The notes under the pieces: model-generated
What the model was told of the DNA's origin: nothing
Databases searched by the model: none
The model's input: only the letters and a program-made list of their open reading frames with translations
Assembly: GCA_050954865.1 (NCBI GenBank)
Contig: JBPBQN010000260.1
Coordinates: forward strand, 1-14,651
DNA: 14,651 bases
Direction of reading: 5' to 3'
Source of the DNA: Mucilaginibacter_A sp050954865
Lineage (GTDB): Bacteria > Bacteroidota > Bacteroidia > Sphingobacteriales > Sphingobacteriaceae
Shown: positions 6,286 through 13,299 of the stretch, one piece after another
Layout of the letters: every line of letters starts with the position of its first letter
How positions within the stretch are numbered: position 1 is the stretch's first letter
Position numbers and translations under genes: made by a program

Positions 6286-6397
6286 AATTTTTAGGTGATA
6301 AAAGAAGCATCGACCTAAAAAATCAAAACCAGCGTGCCTGCAATAACTAAGACTACACCAATTTTTAGGTGATAAAAGAAGCATCGACCTAAAAAAT
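6286..6397. repeat. 74-bp tandem duplication with two identical hairpins (bidirectional terminators)
   Basis: A unit starting at 6286 repeats at 6360, a period of 74 bp. Each unit holds a hairpin, TTTTTAGGT / ACCTAAAAA (arms 6288-6296/6313-6321 and 6362-6370/6387-6395). The 16-nt loop contains the dispersed repeat core in inverse orientation, GATAAAAGAAGCAT (6297-6310 and 6371-6384). On both strands a stem is followed by a T-rich tract, so these are plausible terminators for crcB and eamA. The eamA stop codon (6389-6391) lies inside the stem of the second copy. Confidence 0.85.
6315..6362 (-). pseudogene. C-terminal remnant of a second EamA protein
   Basis: On the - strand, beyond the eamA stop, the sequence reads IGVVLVIAGTLVLIF and stop. 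This parallels the eamA ending IGAVMIVAGTLVLIF and stop. The last part is identical at the DNA level, while the first part differs by substitutions that are conservative in the protein. It is therefore the end of a diverged second EamA gene rather than a recent copy of this one. No start or upstream part exists, since the hairpin of the neighbouring copy precedes it directly. Confidence 0.75.
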
Positions 6398-6802
6398 CAA
6401 AACCAGCGTGCCAGCAACAATCATAACTGCGCCAATGGCGGTTTTAAGCGATAAAGTTTCTTTTAAAATGATAACCGAAAGCACGATGGTTAGCGCCACG
6501 CTCAGCTTATCTACCGGTGCAACCTGCGAAACTTTGCCCAGCTGCAACGCTTTGTAATAAAATATCCAGGAAAGGCCGGTTGCCAAGCCCGATAAAATCA
6601 AAAATAAAATGCTGTGGCGCGATAAATCGCCGATGCCTTTCAGTTCGCCACGCGCCAGGGCAATGCCCCAGGCTACAATCAAAATAACAACAGTTCTGAT
6701 GGCTGTTGCCAGATCAGAATTGACGTTTGTAACGCCGATTTTTGCGAAAATGGCCGTTAGCGAAGCAAAAACAGCTAATAATAAAGCATATATCCACCAC
6801 AT
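6389..6802 (-). CDS. EamA-family small membrane transporter
   Basis: A 137-residue protein with about four to five hydrophobic helices, a single EamA (DUF6-type) domain as in SMR-like half-size members that work as dimers. Recognisable pieces are MWWIYALLLAVFASLTAIFA at the start, NSDLATAIRTVVILIVAWGI, SGLATGLSWIFYYKALQLGK and the final helix. The ATG at 6802 is chosen because family members begin MWWIYALL; the open frame extends 15 codons upstream to 6847, but that part is polar and atypical. It follows acr3 on the same strand, 85 bp from its stop, so it is probably co-transcribed with the arsenic genes. The substrate is unknown; export of an arsenical or of a small metabolite is only guesswork. 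Confidence 0.82.
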   Translation of the reverse strand: MWWIYALLLAVFASLTAIFAKIGVTNVNSDLATAIRTVVILIVAWGIALARGELKGIGDLSRHSILFLILSGLATGLSWIFYYKALQLGKVSQVAPVDKLSVALTIVLSVIILKETLSLKTAIGAVMIVAGTLVLIF

Positions 6803-6887
6803 AATTTTAAATAAAGTTTGATGATTGATTAAGCATGATGTCATCAATTTGTTGGTAGAGATGTACAGTTATGAAAACTTATTTGCT

Positions 6888-7970
6888 TTATTTCAGCATA
6901 ACTGAAGGCTGCGTATAGTATTTATTTCGCAGCCAGAAGGCAACGTTAACCAGTAATATCAAAGCCGGAACTTCGATTAATGGTCCAATTACGCCGGCAA
7001 ATGCTTCACCGGAATTGATCCCGAAAACGCCGATGGCAACGGCAATGGCCAGTTCAAAATTGTTGCCCGTTGCCGTAAAAGCGATGGATGTACTTCTGGC
7101 ATAATCTGCACCGAAAGATTTCCCAATAAAAAAGCTCAGCAAAAACATGATGGCAAAATAGATAACCAGCGGAACAGCAATATGTACCACGTCCAACGGG
7201 ATTTGGATGATCAGTTTTCCTTTTAAGCTGAACATTACAACGATGGTAAACAGTAAGGCAATCAGCGTAATCGGCGAAATGAAAGGCAGATATTTTGTTT
7301 GAAACCAGGTTTCACCTTTCAAATGGATCAAAACATAACGGCTGATGATGCCGGCTAAAAACGGAATACCTAAATAAATACCTACACTTTTTGCAATTTG
7401 CAAGATGCTTACGTTGACAGTTAAGCCTTGAAAACCTAACAACGGCGGTAAAACCGTGAGGAAAAAGTAGGCATAAAAACTGTATAGCAATACCTGGAAA
7501 ATACTGTTTAGCGCGATTAATCCGGCAGCATATTCGCGGTTTCCTTCCGCCAGATCATTCCATACTACTACCATGGCAATGCAGCGTGCCAAACCAATCA
7601 AAATCAGTCCGGCCATGTAGGCAGGATGATCGTGCAAAAAAATGATGGCCAATACAAACATCAGTATTGGTCCGACAATCCAGTTTAAAATAAGGGAAGC
7701 AGTCAGCACTTTGGTATCTTTAAATACTTCGCCCATTTTTTCCAACCGCACTTTGGCGAGTGGCGGATACATCATCAAAATCAACCCAATAGCTAAAGGA
7801 ATATTGGTTGTACCGCTGGAAAAGGAATTAATTAATCCTGATGAAGAAGGCAAGAAATAGCCAATGGCGATGCCGATTGCCATCGCCAGAAAAATCCATA
7901 AAGTAAGGTATTGATCTAAAAAACCCAGCTTTTTGCGTTCTGCTACAGGTAAACAGTTGTTTGCGCTCAT
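6888..7970 (-). CDS. acr3: Arsenite efflux transporter, ACR3 family
   Basis: A 360-residue inner-membrane protein with about ten transmembrane helices, the usual size of bacterial Acr3. The functional cysteine is present in GLARCIAMVVVWNDLAEGN (C130), and the conserved glutamate in GNNFELAIAVAIGVFG (E306). These correspond to the two residues known to matter for arsenite transport in the family. The motif FTATGNNFELA distinguishes it from the bile-acid sodium symporters of the same superfamily. It pumps the arsenite made by ArsC out of the cell. Its ATG lies one base after the arsC stop codon, so the two are translated from one message. Confidence 0.95.
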   Translation of the reverse strand: MSANNCLPVAERKKLGFLDQYLTLWIFLAMAIGIAIGYFLPSSSGLINSFSSGTTNIPLAIGLILMMYPPLAKVRLEKMGEVFKDTKVLTASLILNWIVGPILMFVLAIIFLHDHPAYMAGLILIGLARCIAMVVVWNDLAEGNREYAAGLIALNSIFQVLLYSFYAYFFLTVLPPLLGFQGLTVNVSILQIAKSVGIYLGIPFLAGIISRYVLIHLKGETWFQTKYLPFISPITLIALLFTIVVMFSLKGKLIIQIPLDVVHIAVPLVIYFAIMFLLSFFIGKSFGADYARSTSIAFTATGNNFELAIAVAIGVFGINSGEAFAGVIGPLIEVPALILLVNVAFWLRNKYYTQPSVMLK

Positions 7971-7971
7971 T

Positions 7972-8403
7972 TTATTTAGTTACATGTTGGCTGATAAAAT
8001 CAGCGGCATAAATTTTTATCATATCGCGCACCCTTCTAAATTCGTTCATAATTTCTTCGGGTGAGCCAACCGCTTTGGCAGGATCAGGAAAATTATGGTG
8101 AAAACGCTGAACGTTGCCGGGAAAATAAGGACAAGCTTCGTTTGCGTTATCACAAACGGTAATTACATAATCAAATGGAACAGACAAGTATTCATCCACA
8201 TGGTTAGAGCTATGCGTCGAAATATTAATCTGATCTTCGGCCATCACCTGAACCGCTTTTGGGTTAACGCCATGCGTTTCTATACCCGCACTATAAATAG
8301 TTGCTTTTTCGCCTGCAAAATGCCGCAAATAACCTTCGGCCAATTGGCTGCGACAACTGTTGCCCGTACAAAGCACCAATATATTTTTAATTAATTTTTT
8401 CAT
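7972..8403 (-). CDS. arsC: Arsenate reductase, low-molecular-weight phosphatase (thioredoxin-type) family
   Basis: A 143-residue cytoplasmic enzyme reducing arsenate to arsenite. The P-loop LCTGNSCRSQ provides nucleophile C12 and R18. The resolving pair that makes this a reductase rather than a tyrosine phosphatase is C84 and C91 in TVCDNANEACPYFPG. The general acid loop is NFPDPA (D107). The three-cysteine layout fits the thioredoxin-coupled type; no thioredoxin gene is present here. It lies between arsR (31 bp upstream) and acr3 (1 bp downstream). Confidence 0.95.
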   Translation of the reverse strand: MKKLIKNILVLCTGNSCRSQLAEGYLRHFAGEKATIYSAGIETHGVNPKAVQVMAEDQINISTHSSNHVDEYLSVPFDYVITVCDNANEACPYFPGNVQRFHHNFPDPAKAVGSPEEIMNEFRRVRDMIKIYAADFISQHVTK

Positions 8404-8434
8404 ATTTAACTAGTAATGAGACTTCTAAACAGAT

Positions 8435-8764
8435 TTAGCAGCAATTTTGATGTGCTGTATAAGAACCCAAAAAGTTGCCAAGCTGATTTTGCAGCAGTGC
8501 CCAGTTTTTCGGCTCAATGCAGTAACAAATGCTTGTTCCTTCAATCGTTCCCTGAATCAATCCTGCATTTTTCAATTCTTTCAGGTGCTGCGAAATGGTA
8601 GCTTGTGCTAACCCCAACTCTTGTACCAGATTGCCACAGATGCAGGTGTTGCTCTTGATGATTTGTTCCAAAATAGCCAAACGCGCCGGGTGCGCCAACG
8701 CTTTCAACATGATGGCTAAACGATTTTGCTGATCTGTAAAAATTTCTGTTTTTGTTGTCCCCAT
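8435..8764 (-). CDS. arsR: ArsR/SmtB family arsenic-responsive repressor
   Basis: A 109-residue winged-helix repressor. LKALAHPARLAILEQI (about 22-37) is the family's first helix region, and LVQELGLAQATISQHLKELK the recognition helix-turn-helix. In place of the common ELCVCDL sensor it has NTCICGNLV, giving two cysteines on the alpha3 helix, and the protein ends in a Cys-Cys pair that may add ligands. When arsenite binds, it should release the operon. It is the first gene of arsR-arsC-acr3-eamA. The operator palindrome (8765-8792) touches its start codon, consistent with autoregulation. Confidence 0.92.
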   Translation of the reverse strand: MGTTKTEIFTDQQNRLAIMLKALAHPARLAILEQIIKSNTCICGNLVQELGLAQATISQHLKELKNAGLIQGTIEGTSICYCIEPKNWALLQNQLGNFLGSYTAHQNCC

Positions 8765-8792
8765 ATATTAATCGTAAAAATACGATTAATAT
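8765..8792. promoter_or_regulatory. ArsR operator palindrome with embedded promoter box
   Basis: ATATTAATCGTA (8765-8776) and TACGATTAATAT (8781-8792) are perfect 12-bp inverted arms around AAAA. On the - strand the centre reads TATTTTTA, close to the Bacteroidota -7 box TAnnTTTG. Binding here would block the promoter. The site abuts the arsR ATG (8762-8764), so the transcript would have almost no leader if this is the true -7 box. Confidence 0.85.
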
Positions 8793-8957
8793 GTAAAGTA
8801 ACTTATAATATCTACTGAAAATAAAATACAGGTTGCTTACGCAGGTTATTTTGAGGTATTTTGATAAGTGTTTTAAGCTAATACAGAATGATTGACAGGT
8901 TTTTGCAGAAGTTTTAACTTGATCGCAGCTTCAAAAACTTGATCAACCAAAATGACG

Positions 8958-9054
8958 ATGCTTCTTTTATCACCCCAAATTCATCAGATTGTTAGAATGC
9001 TTCTTTTATCTGCATAAAACACATAAACAAAATTTACCCGCATAAAAGAAGCAT
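8958..9054. repeat. Repeat element C: REPIN-like palindrome with three core copies
   Basis: The 14-bp core ATGCTTCTTTTATC occurs at 8958-8971 and 8997-9010, and in inverse form with one changed end base (CATAAAAGAAGCAT) at 9041-9054. The inner pair forms a perfect 14-bp stem, AATGCTTCTTTTAT / ATAAAAGAAGCATT. The outer span is 97 bp, like the elements at 10757 and 12868. The 334-bp gap between arsR and the SulP gene otherwise shows only the arsR operator and AT-rich sequence. Confidence 0.85.
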
Positions 9055-9127
9055 TGATGATTTCTGTTGCCCAAACTTTAACAGACTTTAAGGCGTTTTT
9101 TATCCTGCTTTTTTACTTATATTTAGT

Positions 9128-10669
9128 ATGGCTTCAAGTATCCGTTTTTTTGATTTTTCGCAAAAAGTTAACTACAAAACCGAGGTTTTAGCAGGGCTGA
9201 CTGTGGCCATGACGATGATGCCCGAATCCTTGTCTTTTGCAATTTTAGCAGGATTTCCTCCTTTGGTTGGCTTGTATGCCGCTTTTATTATGGGCCTTGT
9301 TACTTCCATATTTGGTGGTCGCCCGGGATTGATTTCCGGAGGCGCCGGAGCCGTGGTTGTCGTGGTTATTGCCCTGATGAAATCTAACGGAATTGAATAT
9401 GTGTTTGCAACTGTTGCTCTTGCCGGCATCATCCAGATTTTTATCGGCGTTTTTAAATTTGGTAAGTTTATCCGTTTGGTTCCTCAGCCGGTTATGTACG
9501 GCTTTGTTAATGGTTTGGCGGTGATTATTTTCATGGCACAAATAGCTCATTTTAAAACAATTACGGATGGAAAAGAAAGCTGGCTCACCGGAGAACCGTT
9601 GCTGATTATGGCAGCTCTGGTTGCCTTAACTATTGCTATTGTGGTGGTATTTCCTAAAATTACCAAAGCGGTTCCGCCTTCGCTTGTGGCTATTATTGTT
9701 GTTTTTCTCATCGTGCTGGGTTTCGGGATACACACCAAAACGGTAAGCGATATTGCTTCTGTTGCCGGCGGTTTCCCTCCTTTCCATATCCCAAATGTTC
9801 CCCTGAATCTGGATACGTTGAAAATCATCTTTCCTTATGCTTTGATTATGGCGGCAGTAGGTTTGACCGAAGGATTGCTGACTTTAAATTTGGTAGATGA
9901 AATAACCGGCACAAGAGGGAATAGCAATAGAGAATGTATTGCCCAGGGCAGCGCAAATATTTTAAATGGTTTTTTCTTCGGAATGGGCGGCTGCCCGATG
10001 ATCGCCCAAACTTTAGTCAACCTTTCTGCCGGAGCCAGAGCCAGATTATCAGGAATTGTAGCAGCGCTGACCATCTTATTAATCATTCTTTTCGGCGCAC
10101 CAATTATCGGCCGGTTGCCAATGGCAGCCTTAACCGGCGTGATGATTATGGTTGCGTTTAAAACTTTTGAATGGGTAAGCTTTAAACTACTCAATAAAAT
10201 GCCTAAACAGGATGTGTTTGTAGGCATTTTGGTAGCCGCAATTACCGTATGGCTGCACAACCTTGCATTGGCCGTATTGATTGGGGTGATCATTTCGGCT
10301 TTGGTTTTTGCCTGGGAAAGTGCCAAGCGCATCAGAGCCAGAAAATATATCGATAAAAATGGTATCAAACATTACGAAATTTATGGTCCGCTATTTTTTG
10401 GATCTGTAATGGCATTTACCGAAAAGTTTGATATTCAGGAAGATCCGGCTGAAGTTGTTATCGATTTTAAGGATAGTAAGGTTACAGATATGTCTGCCAT
10501 TGAGGCATTGAACAAGCTCACAGAACGCTATCACAAAGCAGGGAAAAAACTTCATTTAAAACATTTAAGTGAGGATTGCCGCATTTTGCTGGAAAATGCA
10601 AAGGAGGTTATCAATGTAAATATTTATGAAGATCCTACTTATTATGTTGTAACAGATGAAATTAAATAA
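9128..10669 (+). CDS. SulP family anion transporter with STAS domain
   Basis: A 513-residue membrane protein. Residues about 15-400 hold the hydrophobic SulP transport domain, beginning NYKTEVLAGLTVAMTMMPES and including NRECIAQGSANILNGFFFGM followed by SAGARARLSGI, both family hallmarks. Residues about 415-505 form a STAS domain (EIYGPLFFGSVMAFTEKF ... VVIDFKDSKVTDMSAIEAL). SulP proteins carry sulfate, bicarbonate or other anions, and the sequence does not settle the substrate. It stands alone between two repeat elements. Near the start TTATATTTAG (9116-9125) looks like a -7 box but is very close to the ATG. Alternatives in the same orientation were not seen. Confidence 0.9.
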   Translation: MASSIRFFDFSQKVNYKTEVLAGLTVAMTMMPESLSFAILAGFPPLVGLYAAFIMGLVTSIFGGRPGLISGGAGAVVVVVIALMKSNGIEYVFATVALAGIIQIFIGVFKFGKFIRLVPQPVMYGFVNGLAVIIFMAQIAHFKTITDGKESWLTGEPLLIMAALVALTIAIVVVFPKITKAVPPSLVAIIVVFLIVLGFGIHTKTVSDIASVAGGFPPFHIPNVPLNLDTLKIIFPYALIMAAVGLTEGLLTLNLVDEITGTRGNSNRECIAQGSANILNGFFFGMGGCPMIAQTLVNLSAGARARLSGIVAALTILLIILFGAPIIGRLPMAALTGVMIMVAFKTFEWVSFKLLNKMPKQDVFVGILVAAITVWLHNLALAVLIGVIISALVFAWESAKRIRARKYIDKNGIKHYEIYGPLFFGSVMAFTEKFDIQEDPAEVVIDFKDSKVTDMSAIEALNKLTERYHKAGKKLHLKHLSEDCRILLENAKEVINVNIYEDPTYYVVTDEIK

Positions 10670-10697
10670 ACAACTATTGATTGATAATTAAATCTTT

Positions 10698-10720
10698 TGC
10701 AGGCAAACACCTGCATTTTA
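10698..10720 (+). terminator. Probable terminator of the SulP gene
   Basis: TGCAGG (10698-10703) and CCTGCA (10710-10715) form a 6-bp stem with a CAAACA loop, followed by TTTTA. It is short and modest in strength, but it is placed about 30 bp after the SulP stop codon. Confidence 0.55.
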
Positions 10721-10756
10721 TCAGAAGTTATTTTAATTTAGGCAGATGAAATCATT

Positions 10757-10852
10757 CATGCTTCTTTTATCTCTGTAAATTTTACTTTTAAGTTTTAAGG
10801 AGATAGAAAATCAATAAAACTTCACCATTTTTTAGGTGATAAAAGAAGCATG
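10757..10852. repeat. Repeat element A: 96-bp REPIN-like palindrome
   Basis: CATGCTTCTTTTATC (10757-10771) and GATAAAAGAAGCATG (10838-10852) are perfect 15-bp inverted ends. The right arm continues inward as TTTTTTAGGT, the same stem sequence as in the 6286-6397 hairpins. The 309-bp gap between the SulP and gamma-glutamyltransferase genes otherwise holds only the terminator at 10698 and AT-rich sequence. Confidence 0.85.
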
Positions 10853-10978
10853 CCGATAAAACCGGTAAAATTTAAACTGTTTTTAAGATGATGGGTTTTG
10901 AAACTATCAGTTTTTGATTTCTTTTCCGAAATAATCATTGTTACTTCTCCATAAAAATCGCAATCCAAAATATCACCC

Positions 10979-12862
10979 ATGAAAATTTCCTTAACCCTGC
11001 TCCTGCTTGCCGCTTTTACACTGCAATTATCGGCTCAGCAAACCCAAAAACCCATGCTTTATGGCAGCAACTGGATGGCGATTACAGGCAAACCGATGGC
11101 TGCTACAGCTGGTGCAATGACGTTTCAAAAAGGTGGCAATGCGGTTGATGCGGCCTGCGCCATGCTTGCCGCTGCCTGTACCATGTGGGATACTTTAAGT
11201 TGGGGCGGCGAAACGCAGGCATTGATTTATAATCCGAAAACCAAAAAGGTGATTGCCATCAATGCGATGGGCTTTGCGCCAACTGGTGCAACAGTAGCTT
11301 TTTTTAAAAAGAAAGGCTATAATTTTCCTCCGGAATATGGTCCGCTGGCTGCAACAACACCTGGCACACCCGGCGGCATCATTTACATGCTGATCAATTA
11401 CGGCACGCTAAGTTTGGAACAGGTGCTGGCTCCGGCTATGCAAATGGCGGCAGGTTATGCGATAGAAGCACAAGCGGCAAATACAATGGAACATGATAAA
11501 GACATGCTTAAACAATGGCCGTACAGCAAGAAAGTATTTCTGACTCATCCAAATGAAAAACGTGAAGCTCCGGAAGCAGGTGAAATATTTGTACAGAAAG
11601 ATTTACTACAAACGCTTACCAAAATGGTATCCGCAGAAAAAGATGCTTTAAAAAAAGGAAAAAGCCGGAAAGAAGCATTGATGGCTGCTTATGACCGTTT
11701 TTACAAAGGCGACATTGCCCAGGAGTTTGTGCGCGGCAGCCAGGAACAAGGCGGACTGATTACCATGCAGGATTTGGCAAAATGGAAACCTATTGAAGAA
11801 GAACCGCTGAAAGTAAATTACAAAGGCATTGAGGTTTACAAGTTACAACAATGGACGCAAGGCCCGGCGATGTTGCAGGCGTTAAATATCCTCGAAAATT
11901 TCGATTTGAAAAGCATGGGTTATAACAGTCCGAAATATATTCACACGGTTTACCAGGTTATGAATCTGGCTTTTGCTGATCGCGATTTTTATTATGGCGA
12001 TCCATATACCAATTCCAACGGACCGATAAAAGGCTTGTTAAGCAAAGAGTATGCTAAACAGCGCGCAGCACTGATTAATTTTGATCAAAACGATGCTAAA
12101 ATTGGTCCCGGAAATCCGTATCCGTTTGAAGGAAAAACCAATCCGTACATTAACCTTTTAAAAAACAGAGGTTTTGAAATGGATACCAGCAAACGGAACT
12201 TCGCCCCAAAACATGATCTCGGTAAAAATAACACACCGGAAGAATTGTATCACGACCGTTTATGGAGAGGCACAACTTCGGTTGAAGCAGCGGATAAAGA
12301 AGGCTGGGTAGTTTCAATCACGCCAAGCGGCGGCTGGCTGCCGGCCTGTATTGCCGGAAATACGGGCATTGGCATGAGCCAGCGGATGCAAAGTTTCGTG
12401 CTGGATTCTGCCTTAAACCCTTTTAATGTGGTAGCACCGGGCAAAAGGCCGCGCGTAACCTTGTCACCGTCACTGTTTTTAAAAGGCGGAAAACCGTATT
12501 TATCTGCTGCCGTTCAGGGCGGCGATACACAGGATCAGAACCTATTGCAGTTTTTTTTAAACGTGGCCGAGTTTGGGATGACCGTTCAAAAAGCCACCGA
12601 AGCACCAAACTTTAATACCAACCAGCTTTGGCTTTCTTTGGGAGGAACCAAAACAGCAGACCGCGAGCCAAAGCCCGGACAAATTTTATTGAACACCAAT
12701 ACCACAGAAGCGGCACGCGCCGAGTTGAAAAAAATGGGTTATATCATGAGTTTTACAGAACGGACCAGCGGCCCGATCAATGCCATTTATTTTGATTGGA
12801 AACATGGCAGCTTTTGGGGCGGATCCAGCAATCATGGCGAAGATTACGGCGTTGGCTGGTAA
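10979..12862 (+). CDS. Gamma-glutamyltransferase family protein, secreted
   Basis: A 627-residue protein with a clear signal peptide (MKISLTLLLLAAFTLQLSAQQ, cleavage near 19-20), so it is periplasmic or outer-membrane associated. The N-terminal part has GGNAVDAACAMLAAA (about 51-65), GGETQALIYNP and AATTPGTPGGI, typical of the large subunit. The autocleavage/nucleophile region appears as GTTSVEAADKEGWVVSITPS (T432 is the likely catalytic threonine), with GIGMSQRMQSF, APGKRPRVTLSP and GGDTQDQ as the small-subunit signatures. In classical enzymes this region reads TTHxSVVD; the histidine is missing and two residues are deleted, so activity toward glutathione is not certain. It is long for the family. 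It could act in glutathione or gamma-glutamyl-peptide breakdown, or on other amides. It lies alone between two repeat elements. Confidence 0.88.
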   Translation: MKISLTLLLLAAFTLQLSAQQTQKPMLYGSNWMAITGKPMAATAGAMTFQKGGNAVDAACAMLAAACTMWDTLSWGGETQALIYNPKTKKVIAINAMGFAPTGATVAFFKKKGYNFPPEYGPLAATTPGTPGGIIYMLINYGTLSLEQVLAPAMQMAAGYAIEAQAANTMEHDKDMLKQWPYSKKVFLTHPNEKREAPEAGEIFVQKDLLQTLTKMVSAEKDALKKGKSRKEALMAAYDRFYKGDIAQEFVRGSQEQGGLITMQDLAKWKPIEEEPLKVNYKGIEVYKLQQWTQGPAMLQALNILENFDLKSMGYNSPKYIHTVYQVMNLAFADRDFYYGDPYTNSNGPIKGLLSKEYAKQRAALINFDQNDAKIGPGNPYPFEGKTNPYINLLKNRGFEMDTSKRNFAPKHDLGKNNTPEELYHDRLWRGTTSVEAADKEGWVVSITPSGGWLPACIAGNTGIGMSQRMQSFVLDSALNPFNVVAPGKRPRVTLSPSLFLKGGKPYLSAAVQGGDTQDQNLLQFFLNVAEFGMTVQKATEAPNFNTNQLWLSLGGTKTADREPKPGQILLNTNTTEAARAELKKMGYIMSFTERTSGPINAIYFDWKHGSFWGGSSNHGEDYGVGW

Positions 12863-12867
12863 GTTTA

Positions 12868-12962
12868 CCATGCTTCTTTTACCACCTAAATTTTGGTTTT
12901 ATGATTGATGCTGATAAACATCTTTTAAAAAACATGAAATTTAGGCGATAAAAGAAGTATGG
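12868..12962. repeat. Repeat element B: 95-bp REPIN-like palindrome
   Basis: The left end begins CCATGCTTCTTTTACC (from 12868) and the right end finishes GATAAAAGAAGTATGG (to 12962). Over 26 bp the arms pair with three transition differences, including the inner CCTAAATTT / AAATTTAGG. It begins 5 bp after the gamma-glutamyltransferase stop codon and may serve as its terminator. Confidence 0.85.
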
Positions 12963-13010
12963 AACAGTTTGAATAAAGTTCAATCAGCCACGAATCATTC
13001 CGTAAACTAT

Positions 13011-13208
13011 CTATTTTTTATTGTAAGATTTAACAGCACCAGCTTTTGCCGAAAAAGCGGCAGTTCCTTCTAAATTAAAAATTTTTAAATTTTCTTCCTG
13101 ATGCGTTTCTAACACATTACCAAAGTAATCCGGCCGGTTTTCGTCCCAAATTAAAGAACTATTCCGGATGGTAATTTGGTTTGCATGATCCAGCTTTTCC
13201 GTGTATTT
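13011..13208 (-). pseudogene. C-terminal remnant of a right-handed beta-helix (GH28-like) protein
   Basis: On the - strand, 65 open codons without a start codon read KLDHANQITIRNSSLIWDEN, then RPDYFGNVLETHQEENLKIF, then NLEGTAAFSAKAGAVKS and a stop. The pattern of short beta-strands ending in NxxG/FxGxAAxP-like text resembles the last coils of GH28-type polygalacturonase or beta-helix carbohydrate enzymes of Bacteroidota. An in-frame stop (13209-13211) closes it upstream and nothing similar continues. The family assignment rests on pattern memory and is tentative; that it was once coding is more secure. The rest of the 12963-13299 stretch shows only a weak hairpin, TTATGC/GCATAA, near 13225. 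Confidence 0.5.
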
Positions 13209-13299
13209 TCAGGCACTCAAGTTTATGCAATAACAGCATAAATAAAAAATCTGTAATCGTAACGCCAGGCAAGCTTCCCAGCTATTATAATTCGGATAT

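Noticed and set aside
6286..6397. Tandem repeat considered as a CRISPR array
   Set aside because: There are only two units, the 'spacer' is coding for an EamA C-terminus, and no cas genes are present.
6803..6847. 15-codon N-terminal extension of eamA
   Set aside because: It is polar and unlike family members, which begin MWWIYALL; the internal ATG at 6802 fits.
9835..10368. 177-codon open frame antisense to the SulP gene, and other long antisense frames in eno, clc and sulP
   Set aside because: These are mirror-frame artefacts of strongly coding genes; the translations look like no protein family.
11670..11684. GGAAAGAAGCATTG in the gamma-glutamyltransferase gene as a repeat-core copy
   Set aside because: Only the AAAGAAGCAT part agrees; it encodes an ordinary RKEAL helix and lacks the flanking tract.
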